Part shown: piece after piece, positions 1 through 6,047 of the stretch | How positions within the stretch are numbered: the first letter of the stretch is position 1 | Layout: the number at the start of each line of letters is the position of its first letter | Assembly (NCBI GenBank): GCA_002360325.1 | Contig: DEQG01000127.1 | Coordinates: forward strand, 1 to 6,088 | Length of the DNA stretch: 6,088 nucleotides | Direction: 5' to 3' | Source of the DNA: Salinicoccus sp. UBA3372 | GTDB lineage: Bacteria; Bacillota; Bacilli; Staphylococcales; Salinicoccaceae | Notes under the pieces: generated by a model | Databases searched by the model: none | What the model was told of the DNA's origin: nothing | What the model saw: only the letters and a program-made list of their open reading frames with translations | Translations under genes and position numbers: made by a program

Positions 1-2
1 CA

Positions 3-764
3 AATTACGGAGCGAAGGTCATGGCGGATTACGGGGAAGTGGCAGAGCAGGCGGAAGTTATCATACTGATGCTTCCGGATTCCAAAGAGGTGCGTGAAGT
101 CGTGATCGACAGTGAACTGTATAAAAAATTCAATCCAGGCACAACAGTCGTCGATATGAGCTCAATCAATCCGGAAACAAGTAAAGAGGTATTCAATACT
201 ATAAACCCGGACGGCCACCAGTATATCGATGCCCCGGTAAGCGGCGGTGAAGAAAAAGCGATAGACGGCACTCTTTCAATAATGGCGGGGGGAGACGAAG
301 CTACTTTTAATAAAATAAAACCGCTACTGCAATACATGGGCGCGAGTATCGTCCACACCGGTCCTGTAGGGTCGGGAAATTCGGTAAAACTCGTCAACCA
401 GGTAATAGTGGCCAATAATATTGCAGCGCTCGCAGAAGGTATCACACTGGCAAAAGAATTGGACCTTGATCTGAATACAGTCTATAATGCAATCAATGGA
501 GGACTTGCAGGCAGTACTGTAATGGATACTAAATTTAAAAAGATGAGTGAAGAAAAGTTCGAGCCGGGTTTTAAAATGAAACTTCATATGAAAGATCTGA
601 ACAATGCATTTGAAAGTGTAGATAAAGATTTCTCCGAGAAAATCCCAATCACCAGTCAGATGAAAGAAATAATGGCTGATCTGCTGGAAGATGACAGTGT
701 CGGAGAACAGGACCACAGCGCACTGTTCAGGCATTACACCAATAATAAAGACTACAGACAGTAA
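3..764 (+). CDS. NAD(P)-dependent 2-hydroxy-3-oxopropionate (tartronate semialdehyde) reductase-like protein, N-terminally cut by the window edge
   Basis: This is a member of the beta-hydroxyacid dehydrogenase family (3-hydroxyisobutyrate dehydrogenase, GarR/GlxR, glyoxylate/succinic semialdehyde reductases), which reduce small semialdehydes with NAD(P)H in the cytosol. The frame is open to the left edge (NYGAKVMADYGE...), so the ATG at 21 is internal and the GxGxMG dinucleotide fold is outside the window. Seen in order: the end of the Rossmann domain (EVIILMLPDS, then VDMSSINPET); the substrate-binding DAPVSGG motif (228-248); the GPVGSGNSVKLVNQ block with the catalytic lysine codon at 387-389; and a C-terminal helical domain with GLAGSTVMDTK and KDLNNA (from 591). 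The C-terminal half resembles E. coli GarR most closely from memory, including the GEQDHSAL ending, but the exact substrate cannot be fixed. The gene converges on the oxidase operon, and its last codons form one arm of the terminator. Confidence 0.88.
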   Translation, partial: NYGAKVMADYGEVAEQAEVIILMLPDSKEVREVVIDSELYKKFNPGTTVVDMSSINPETSKEVFNTINPDGHQYIDAPVSGGEEKAIDGTLSIMAGGDEATFNKIKPLLQYMGASIVHTGPVGSGNSVKLVNQVIVANNIAALAEGITLAKELDLDLNTVYNAINGGLAGSTVMDTKFKKMSEEKFEPGFKMKLHMKDLNNAFESVDKDFSEKIPITSQMKEIMADLLEDDSVGEQDHSALFRHYTNNKDYRQ

Positions 765-788
765 AATTGTCTGTAGTCTTTATTTTTT
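747..788. terminator. Bidirectional intrinsic terminator between the dehydrogenase and the oxidase operon
   Basis: A perfect 14-bp inverted repeat (747-760 with 768-781) encloses a 7-nt loop and is followed on the + strand by a T-rich run to 788. Read on the - strand, the hairpin is followed by TTTATTATT, a weaker but usable U-tract. The left arm lies inside the last codons of the dehydrogenase and its TAA stop is in the loop. The oxidase subunit I stop codon (789-787) is only a few bases from the other arm, so one hairpin probably ends both transcripts. Confidence 0.88.
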
Positions 789-2466
789 ACCAGAGCTTGA
801 AGCCTTTTGCCCCGGCTATGTTTTCAGTGAACATCTGTGTGATCGGCACGGTATAGGCGATCAGCAGCAGAAATACTGTAATGATGATCAGTACCCTCCA
901 GTTTTCCACCCACTTCGTGGTTGGAACACTCTGGTCCATCATGGATGCGACCGGGAATTCCTCCACATCTTTTGTTTTAGGACCGGTCATCAGCTGGATG
1001 AACAGGATGACTGCGATGACGATTGCGAAGAACAGGAAAGTGCCTCCGACCGCCTGCAGAATCTGGTATGTGATCCATTCCTGCGCGATATCCGCGCCGC
1101 CGTATTCGGAGAATGTCGAACGTCTAGGCGCGCCTCTGAGTCCTGCAAAGTGCATTGCTGCTGACATCAGACCCATTCCGAATGTCCATGTGTAGGCTAG
1201 GTATAGTCCCATATTATTCAGCTGCTTCGTTATTTTGCGTCCTGTTATATGAGGCAGCAGAAACATCATGACACCGAAGTATGTCAGTATGACCGGAGCA
1301 CCGACAGTGATATGGAAGTGTCCGACCACCCAGATCGTATTGTGTACCAGCTGGTTCATCTGTCCTGATGCGTTGATGATTCCGCCGATACCTCCCGGGA
1401 TGAAGAACAGCATGCCGAGAAACGGCAGGACGAATCTGGCATCTTTCCATGGCAGTTTTTTGAACCAGTCGAGCAGTCCCGTCGCCCCGAGTTTACGGCC
1501 GTGTGTTTCAAATACGGCGAATAAACTGAATGCCGTCATCAATGAAGGTACAATGACCGCGAATGTCAGAACAACCTGCAGTCCTTTCCAAAATGCATCA
1601 ATACCCGGCTCGGTCAACTGATGGTGTATGCCGACGGGAATACTGAAGAACAGGAACAGTACAAAGCTCATACGTGCAAGGTTATCTGAAAATCCTTTCG
1701 TACCGAGCACTTTCGGAACAACGACATACCATGACATATAAGCAGGCAGCAGCCAGAAATATACGAGGGCATGACCGAACATCCAGAATAATGTACGGCT
1801 CAGGGAAACATTGATTGTCTCCACTATGCCGAGAGACCAAGGAATATACTGGAAGATGACGGAAGTTGAAACACCGATGGTACATACGAGCCACATCACG
1901 TTGTTCACAGATGCCATAAAACTGAGAAGCGGCGTCTTATGTCCTTTAAATTCGCGTCTCCATCTGAAGTAACGCATCAACTGGCCGATAACGGAAAACC
2001 ATGTCCCGATAATGATGACAGCAAGCGCTATATAATGCAGTGCATGTGCCTGAAGCGGCGCATAAAATGTATACAGTACAGATGCCTCATTCGTTGCAAT
2101 CATTGCAGCAGCAACCAGAGTACCGGCAGACATGAGCCAGAAACCGATCCAGCCAAGCATTCTTTCCCTGTTGTTGAACGCACCTGCTGAGCGTGACAGT
2201 GATGCGATCTGGAAGCCCATGATAAAGAAGAAAGTCAATACAAGGGCGAGAATGACGCCGTGCAGAGTAAGCAGCTGGTAATAACCGATGCCAAAAGGCA
2301 GTTCGACCATACCTGCTCTGACGAGCGTCTGCAGCATGCCTGCAGTCCCCCCGATAAATAATGCAAAAATGACCCAGATCATATTTGCAAGAACGAGTTT
2401 GCCATCTCTCTCGTCCACCCGGTTATTGAGTGAAAACAGATGGTCAGGATGTATATTTCTACTCAT
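787..2466 (-). CDS. cbaA: ba3-type cytochrome c oxidase subunit I
   Basis: This is the catalytic subunit of a B-family (Thermus ba3-like) haem-copper oxidase in the cytoplasmic membrane; it reduces O2 to water with electrons from the CuA subunit and pumps protons. The protein (559 aa) has about 13 hydrophobic segments. Ligands by alignment from memory with Thermus ba3, numbered from the ATG: His69 in TLHGV and His385 for low-spin haem b; His383 in VVGHFHI for haem a3; CuB ligands His232, His281 and His282 (GIHHQ); and the His-linked Tyr236 in GHALVYFWLLPAY. The C-terminus ends in GFKLW, as in the family. I chose the ATG at 2466 because GGAGGT (2482-2477, -) sits 10 nt upstream; the in-frame GTG at 2478 overlaps that Shine-Dalgarno and adds only MQKK. 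The start overlaps the end of subunit II by 8 bp, which suggests translational coupling. It is the last gene of the operon. Confidence 0.95.
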   Translation of the reverse strand: MSRNIHPDHLFSLNNRVDERDGKLVLANMIWVIFALFIGGTAGMLQTLVRAGMVELPFGIGYYQLLTLHGVILALVLTFFFIMGFQIASLSRSAGAFNNRERMLGWIGFWLMSAGTLVAAAMIATNEASVLYTFYAPLQAHALHYIALAVIIIGTWFSVIGQLMRYFRWRREFKGHKTPLLSFMASVNNVMWLVCTIGVSTSVIFQYIPWSLGIVETINVSLSRTLFWMFGHALVYFWLLPAYMSWYVVVPKVLGTKGFSDNLARMSFVLFLFFSIPVGIHHQLTEPGIDAFWKGLQVVLTFAVIVPSLMTAFSLFAVFETHGRKLGATGLLDWFKKLPWKDARFVLPFLGMLFFIPGGIGGIINASGQMNQLVHNTIWVVGHFHITVGAPVILTYFGVMMFLLPHITGRKITKQLNNMGLYLAYTWTFGMGLMSAAMHFAGLRGAPRRSTFSEYGGADIAQEWITYQILQAVGGTFLFFAIVIAVILFIQLMTGPKTKDVEEFPVASMMDQSVPTTKWVENWRVLIIITVFLLLIAYTVPITQMFTENIAGAKGFKLW

Positions 2467-2953
2467 TTTCTTCTGCACCTCCGTCGACGACTTTAATAGT
2501 TGATGTCATATCTGTATGACCGACTCCGCAATACTCATTACAGACGATCAGGAATTCCCCGGCCTTGTCAAAATTAGTACGATATGTAGAAACCAGACCG
2601 GGTTCAACCATCATATTGATATTCGTGTTGACCACCTGGAAACCATGGACAACATCGGTTGTTGCGACCTGAACCTTTACTCTTGAACCCTGGGGAATTT
2701 CGACTTCACTCGGTTCATAGCTGAATGCGCTGGCTACAAAGTACAAATTGTAGTCAAAGTCCTCATCATCCGACTCATGAAGGCCGGGTTCTGCAAATCG
2801 CGCATCATCCCTTACATATTCAGGGTTTATCGTTTCAATCCCGCTCGCTGCAGGCGTGTGTCCGGCATGTACGGCTGAAACACCAAGGATTACCAGAAAG
2901 ATAATCAGTGATCCGGTGCCGACACTCATCCATATCTTTTCAAACTTATGCAT
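2459..2953 (-). CDS. cbaB: ba3-type cytochrome c oxidase subunit II (CuA protein)
   Basis: Subunit II accepts electrons from cytochrome c at a binuclear CuA centre outside the membrane and passes them to subunit I. The 164-aa protein has one N-terminal membrane anchor (about residues 9-30), a short acidic linker (about 59-68), and a cupredoxin domain. The CuA ligands are all present: His103 (VVHGF), then Cys138, Glu140, Cys142, His146 and Met149 in CNEYCGVGHTDM. The spacing matches Thermus ba3 subunit II, which is also short and single-anchored, unlike the longer two-helix subunit II of A-type oxidases. No fused cytochrome c domain (CxxCH) is seen, so the electron donor must be encoded elsewhere. 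An AAAGGA ribosome binding site lies 9 nt before the ATG at 2953, and only 15 bp separate it from the subunit IIa gene. Confidence 0.95.
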   Translation of the reverse strand: MHKFEKIWMSVGTGSLIIFLVILGVSAVHAGHTPAASGIETINPEYVRDDARFAEPGLHESDDEDFDYNLYFVASAFSYEPSEVEIPQGSRVKVQVATTDVVHGFQVVNTNINMMVEPGLVSTYRTNFDKAGEFLIVCNEYCGVGHTDMTSTIKVVDGGAEENE

Positions 2954-2968
2954 TGTTAATCATCCTTT

Positions 2969-3133
2969 CTACATCCTATCCAAAAATAGTATAAAAGCGC
3001 CGAACCAGCTGACGAATATCAAACCGCCGAGAAACATAACCATCATGAATGTGCCTCTTAAATCCAGTTTTGAGTGATCCACATCATGATTTTTAGAGTT
3101 TTCATGTCTTTTTTCAACATTTTTTTCAGTCAT
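2969..3133 (-). CDS. cbaD: ba3-type cytochrome c oxidase subunit IIa (small single-helix subunit)
   Basis: This 54-aa frame is easily missed because of its length. It has a charged, hydrophilic N-terminus (MTEKNVEKRHENSKNHDVD), then the block KLDLRGTF leading into a single membrane helix (about residues 27-51), and ends in LDRM. The LRGTF...VSWFGAF...FLDR pattern is typical of the cytochrome c oxidase subunit IIa family, the helix that replaces the missing second anchor of subunit II in ba3 oxidases. It is first in the operon, matching the IIa-II-I order I recall for Thermus. AGGAG at 3145-3141 lies 7 nt before the chosen ATG (3133). A tandem in-frame ATG at 3136, 4 nt from the same Shine-Dalgarno, would add one Met. 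Identification rests on sequence pattern and operon position together. Confidence 0.9.
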   Translation of the reverse strand: MTEKNVEKRHENSKNHDVDHSKLDLRGTFMMVMFLGGLIFVSWFGAFILFLDRM

Positions 3134-3196
3134 CATTTCACTCCTAAATAATAATTATTCTTAATTAAGATTTTAAATAAATTCGTCACAGAAAAA

Positions 3197-3212
3197 AGTG
3201 ATAAAAGTCACA
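3197..3212. promoter_or_regulatory. Predicted Fnr operator (GTGA-N6-TCAC) in the cba-fnr divergent promoter region
   Basis: AGTGATAAAAGTCACA is one base away from the TGTGA-N6-TCACA dyad bound by CRP-type regulators and by B. subtilis Fnr. It lies between the oxidase operon and the fnr gene, about 64 bp upstream of the cbaD start and 40 bp upstream of the fnr start, and overlaps the candidate -35 box of fnr. More TCAC/GTGA half-sites flank it at 3186-3189 and 3217-3220. The regulator next door carries the matching CRP-like recognition helix. Binding by Fnr, and the direction of control, are inference. Confidence 0.6.
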
Positions 3213-3226
3213 AATTGTGATAATAT
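3198..3226 (+). promoter_or_regulatory. Candidate fnr promoter
   Basis: GTGATA (3198-3203, 4 of 6 to TTGACA) and TAATAT (3221-3226) are separated by 17 nt. Transcription would begin near 3233, about 20 nt before the GTG start. The -35 box lies inside the predicted Fnr operator, so binding there would be expected to repress. I could not single out a convincing promoter for the oxidase operon on the opposite strand; the AT-rich stretch 3146-3185 offers several weak -10-like hexamers. Confidence 0.4.
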
Positions 3227-3252
3227 TTTATTTGAGAAGGTGGGGCGTTGAT

Positions 3253-3948
3253 GTGATAAAAGAGCTTACATTTAAACCTGAAGCGATTGTAAAACTGCTG
3301 AAAGAAAAAGGTGAAAAGGTGAATTTTCAGAAAGGTGAATATGTCTTTCACCCCGGAGATACTGCGAGGTATGTATACTGTTTGGATGAAGGGGAGATTT
3401 TCATCAGCAGGATGCAGGAAGACGGACGGGAAATGATTACAAACTATTTGACGGATGGTGCGATATTCGGAGCTCTGGCGCTGCATTCCGTGAATAAAGA
3501 ACACACCACATATGCGAAAGTGAAAAAATATTGTACACTTTACAAATATGAAAAAAGACAGTTTGAACAATTTATATTCACCAATGAAGCTATCAAGATG
3601 GAATGGCTGCTCTGGCTGGATATCGACAGGGACAGAAATTCCTCAAAGATGAGGGATATGCTGCTTTATGGCAAGCAGGGAGCGCTGCAGTCCGTACTGA
3701 TCCGGCTGACGAATTCATTCGGTGTGGAGGCAGAGGAAGGCATACTGATCGATACACAGCTGACCAACCAGGAACTTGCAGGATTATGTGGCACCTCAAG
3801 GGAAGTGATCAATAGAATGCTGTCTGATCTGAAAAAGCAGGAAGTGATCAAAGTGGAGCGGAAATACATTACCGTTCTTGATATAAATGCACTGCGGAGA
3901 AATATCAACTGTGACAGATGCACGATTGATGTGTGCCAGATATTTTGA
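3253..3948 (+). CDS. fnr: Fnr, oxygen-responsive Crp/Fnr-family transcriptional regulator with C-terminal [4Fe-4S] site
   Basis: This cytosolic regulator senses oxygen through an iron-sulfur cluster. The 231-aa product has a cNMP-type beta-roll (about residues 15-105) without the Arg-Ser pair used to bind cAMP, a long dimer helix, and a winged helix-turn-helix (about 170-205). The stretch KMRDMLLYGKQGAL...SVLIRLTNSFGV matches B. subtilis Fnr closely from memory. It also shares that protein's unusual cluster site: Cys220, Cys223 and Cys228 (C-x2-C-x4-C) at the C-terminus plus Asp135 in KMRD, equivalent to the known fourth ligand Asp141. The recognition helix has RExxxR (Arg183, Glu184, Arg188), as in CRP. 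I chose GTG at 3253 because AAGGTG (3237-3242) lies 10 nt upstream. The in-frame GTG at 3217 falls inside operator and -10 sequence, and the ATG at 3251 is out of frame. The family activates nitrate respiration and fermentation genes under anoxia; here it adjoins an oxidase operon. Confidence 0.9.
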   Translation: MIKELTFKPEAIVKLLKEKGEKVNFQKGEYVFHPGDTARYVYCLDEGEIFISRMQEDGREMITNYLTDGAIFGALALHSVNKEHTTYAKVKKYCTLYKYEKRQFEQFIFTNEAIKMEWLLWLDIDRDRNSSKMRDMLLYGKQGALQSVLIRLTNSFGVEAEEGILIDTQLTNQELAGLCGTSREVINRMLSDLKKQEVIKVERKYITVLDINALRRNINCDRCTIDVCQIF

Positions 3949-3964
3949 TGAAAATTCTTTTTAC

Positions 3965-3993
3965 TTCTCAAAATTTTAGAGGTATGTTATAGT
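3965..3993 (+). promoter_or_regulatory. Candidate promoter of the 6S RNA gene
   Basis: An extended -10 element (TG at 3985-3986, TATAGT at 3988-3993) is preceded at 17 nt by TTCTCA (3965-3970, 4 of 6 to TTGACA). The start would be near 4000, just before the closing stem of the 6S RNA. No good terminator separates it from fnr, so some read-through from fnr is possible. Confidence 0.6.
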
Positions 3994-3999
3994 ATATCT

Positions 4000-4199
4000 A
4001 ATAGAAATATCTGAGAGGTTCGTGATGTGTTGAATTAAATTTTGACCTAACACCTTTTAAATCGGGAGTCTAATAGGTTTTCCTTCAAAAAACACGCCTG
4101 GACAATCAGGACGTTTGGAGTTGGAAACAGGACACCCACCTGCACTTAGCAGGCCAAAATTATCAGCTGAAACACACGGCTTTAGCTTGGATATTTCAA
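4000..4199 (+). ncRNA. ssrS: 6S RNA
   Basis: 6S RNA mimics an open promoter and sequesters housekeeping sigma-factor RNA polymerase in stationary phase. From memory, the segment GTGTTG...TTTTGACCTAACAC...CGGGAGTCT (about 4027-4072) and the later ACACCCACCTG (about 4130-4142) match B. subtilis 6S-1 RNA. The ends form a perfect closing stem, GAAATATC (4004-4011) with GATATTTC (4190-4197), giving about 195-200 nt, normal for 6S. Inner hairpins are visible: GTGTT with AACAC (4027-4031/4049-4053), CCTG...CAGG near 4092-4106, and CCTGC...GCAGG near 4139-4154. No protein frame covers it. Its own promoter lies upstream and a strong terminator downstream. Exact ends are estimates. Confidence 0.9.
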
Positions 4200-4204
4200 A
4201 AATT

Positions 4205-4237
4205 AAGCACCGGCTGCATTTGCGGCCGGTGCTTTTT
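4205..4237. terminator. Bidirectional intrinsic terminator for 6S RNA and rarA
   Basis: AAGCACCGGCTGC (4205-4217) pairs with GCGGCCGGTGCTT (4222-4234), with one G-U pair, closing an ATTT loop; TTTTT follows on the + strand. On the - strand the hairpin is followed by AATTTTTG. It begins about 8 nt after the 6S closing stem and lies about 5 nt from the rarA stop codon, so it probably ends both converging transcripts. Confidence 0.92.
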
Positions 4238-4241
4238 CATC

Positions 4242-5519
4242 TTATTTTTTATTGAACAATGATTTGATTTTTGAATATATATCATCAAGCTGTGCTTCAT
4301 ATTTGGTATTTTTCGTCGGAATGAAGTATTCCCGGTTCACAAGAGTGTCCGGTAAATACTGCTGCCGGACGATATTATTCGGGAAGTTATGTGGATACTG
4401 GTATCCGACGGCGTTGCCCAATTTTTCAGCGCTTGCATAATGTCCGTCTTTCAGATGTTTTGGAACTGTGCCGGACTTTCCTTTTTTGATGTCGGCAAGT
4501 GCATTGTCGATACTCTTATATGCACTGTTTGATTTTGGAGACAATGCAAGTTCGATTACTGCGTTGGCAAGCGGTATCCTCGCTTCAGGGAAGCCCAGCC
4601 GCTCAGCAGAAATGATTGCATTTAATGTCCTCGTGGCAAGCTGTGGATTTGCAAGGCCGATATCTTCATAGGCAATGACCAGAAGGCGCCGTGCGATTGT
4701 AACGAGGTCGCCCGCTTCAATCAGTCTTGCCAGATAGTGGAGGCTTGCGTTAACATCGCTTCCTCTGATCGATTTCTGGAAGCCGCTCATCACGTCATAA
4801 TGGGCATCGCCGTCCTTATCATGCAGAAATGCCGTCTGCTGCATACATGCTTTTGCATCATCCAGTGTGATGTGTACGACATCATCAGCCGGTTTAGTAC
4901 TGAGTGCAGCGAGTTCAAGTGCATTGAGTGCACTTCTTACGTCACCCTGGGAAGATAGTGTGAAATGGTCCATCGCATCTTCATCAATCTTGATATTCAG
5001 ATTGCCCAGTCCGCGCTCACTGTCTTCGAGTGCACGGGAGACTGCAAGCTGCACATCTTCAGTATCCAGCAGGTCCAGTTCGAAAATCTGCGTTCTCGAT
5101 CTGATTGCGGGATTTATTGCGTGATAGGGATTGGAAGTTGTCGCGCCGATCAGTATGATCGTCCCTTTCTCCAGGTGCGGCAGCAGAAAATCCTGCTTTG
5201 CCTTATCCAGGCGGTGTATCTCATCGAGAAGAAGTATGACCGTTCCGCTCATCTTTCCTTCCTCAACAATCTGCTGCATGTCTTTTTTTGTATTTGAGAC
5301 TGCGTTCAAAGTTCTGAACATATATTTTGTAGAGCCTGCTATGGCACTTGCTATACTGGTTTTTCCGATTCCGGGGGGACCGTATAAAATCATGGAAGAC
5401 AGCCTTTTGGCATCTACCATCCGTCTGATGATCCCGCCTTCCCCTACCAGGTGTTTCTGTGAAATCACTTCGTCTATCGTTCTTGGACGCATGCGATAAC
5501 TTAATGGTTGTGTCGTCAT
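4242..5519 (-). CDS. rarA: RarA/MgsA replication-associated recombination AAA+ ATPase
   Basis: RarA is a clamp-loader-like ATPase acting at stalled or damaged replication forks. The 425-aa protein has the usual family length. It starts with PLSYRMRPRTIDEVISQ, followed (numbered from the ATG) by Walker A GPPGIGKT (about 47-54), Walker B LLLDEIH (Asp99, Glu100), sensor 1 IGATTSNP (about 124-131), a probable arginine finger in AIRSR (about 140), and a sensor 2 region with GDVRSALNALE. The C-terminal MgsA-type oligomerisation domain follows, with SIRGSDVNASLHYLARLIEAGD, IAYEDIGLANP and the late YPHNFPNN block. I chose ATG at 5519 because GGGTGA lies just upstream and MTTQPLSYRMRP resembles known N-termini; the in-frame TTG at 5531 would add four residues and has no better signal. 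It converges with 6S RNA and diverges from cymR. Confidence 0.95.
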   Translation of the reverse strand: MTTQPLSYRMRPRTIDEVISQKHLVGEGGIIRRMVDAKRLSSMILYGPPGIGKTSIASAIAGSTKYMFRTLNAVSNTKKDMQQIVEEGKMSGTVILLLDEIHRLDKAKQDFLLPHLEKGTIILIGATTSNPYHAINPAIRSRTQIFELDLLDTEDVQLAVSRALEDSERGLGNLNIKIDEDAMDHFTLSSQGDVRSALNALELAALSTKPADDVVHITLDDAKACMQQTAFLHDKDGDAHYDVMSGFQKSIRGSDVNASLHYLARLIEAGDLVTIARRLLVIAYEDIGLANPQLATRTLNAIISAERLGFPEARIPLANAVIELALSPKSNSAYKSIDNALADIKKGKSGTVPKHLKDGHYASAEKLGNAVGYQYPHNFPNNIVRQQYLPDTLVNREYFIPTKNTKYEAQLDDIYSKIKSLFNKK

Positions 5520-5538
5520 ATTTTCACCCAACTGTTTT

Positions 5539-5567
5539 ATTATGATATATTTAATATATTACAACAA
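5539..5567 (-). promoter_or_regulatory. Candidate rarA promoter
   Basis: On the - strand TTGTTG (5567-5562) and CATAAT (5544-5539, 5 of 6 to TATAAT) are separated by 17 nt, with a start near 5532, leaving a short leader before the ATG at 5519. The whole divergent gap 5520-5608 is AT-rich and other weak pairs exist. No clear promoter for cymR could be chosen on the + strand. Confidence 0.3.
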
Positions 5568-5608
5568 AAATCAACTTATTAAAAAGTTTAGATATTCAGA
5601 GGTGTATT

Positions 5609-6025
5609 ATGAAAATATCAACACGTGGCAGATATGGACTATATTTTATGCTGGCGCTGGCCAGGGATTATGGAGAAAAGAAAAGAAGTGTAAAATCTGT
5701 TGCAACAGAACGCGGAATCAGTGATTTATATCTGGAACAGATTGTGGCCAGCCTGAAGAAGGAAAACCTTGTGAAGAGTACGAGAGGCGCATATGGCGGT
5801 TATGAACTCAACCACCCCCCGGAAGATATTACTGTCGGCCAGATTTTCAAAACGGTGGAAGAAAATATTGTCGCCGTGGAAAGTGACGAAAAGGACAGCA
5901 AGAACGAAAGGTTTCTATGGGGAAGAATCAGGGATGCAATCAGCGATGTACTGGACCATACGACTTTGAAAGATATGGTGGACTACGACGGCGAGGGTCT
6001 TGATGATTATATGTTCCATATTTAA
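5609..6025 (+). CDS. cymR: CymR, Rrf2-family repressor of cysteine metabolism
   Basis: CymR represses sulfur-uptake and cysteine-synthesis genes when cysteine is plentiful, acting with the cysteine synthase CysK as a signalling partner in B. subtilis and S. aureus. The 138-aa product begins MKISTRGRYGL and has the Rrf2 winged helix (about residues 1-65) with SDLYLEQIVASLKKENLVKS and the wing RGAYGGYEL. It ends with RIRDAISDVLDHTTLKDM...YMFHI, close to B. subtilis CymR from memory. It contains no cysteine, so it is not an Fe-S IscR- or NsrR-type member. AGAGGTG (5598-5604) lies 4 nt before the ATG. In relatives cymR is followed by a cysteine desulfurase gene and mnmA; here a different short frame starts 22 nt downstream, with no terminator between, so they may be cotranscribed. 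Confidence 0.93.
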   Translation: MKISTRGRYGLYFMLALARDYGEKKRSVKSVATERGISDLYLEQIVASLKKENLVKSTRGAYGGYELNHPPEDITVGQIFKTVEENIVAVESDEKDSKNERFLWGRIRDAISDVLDHTTLKDMVDYDGEGLDDYMFHI

Positions 6026-6047
6026 ATAATTATTTTGGAGTTTTTAT

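Noticed and set aside
29..445. 138-aa open frame on the - strand
   Set aside because: It is antisense to the dehydrogenase, whose family motifs are unmistakable; no ribosome binding site or recognisable domain. The 324-734 (-) frame is rejected for the same reason.
691..1164. 157-aa open frame on the + strand crossing the terminator
   Set aside because: It runs through the terminator hairpin and then antisense to subunit I; cysteine-rich, charged nonsense-like composition and no family features.
1214..2190. Several frames antisense to or out of frame with subunit I (1214-1450, 1268-1621, 1682-1894, 1939-2190)
   Set aside because: All lie inside the well-supported oxidase subunit I gene and show no independent coding signal.
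3217..3252. Longer fnr start at GTG 3217
   Set aside because: This start lies in the operator and -10 region, lacks a Shine-Dalgarno, and gives an N-terminus unlike the family.
3951..3977. Possible terminator after fnr (AAAATT with AATTTT)
   Set aside because: Only six A-T pairs with a long loop, in generally AT-rich sequence; not a credible intrinsic terminator.
4468..5499. Serine-rich + strand frames antisense to rarA
   Set aside because: They are shadows of rarA codon usage; rarA carries complete AAA+ motifs on the other strand.
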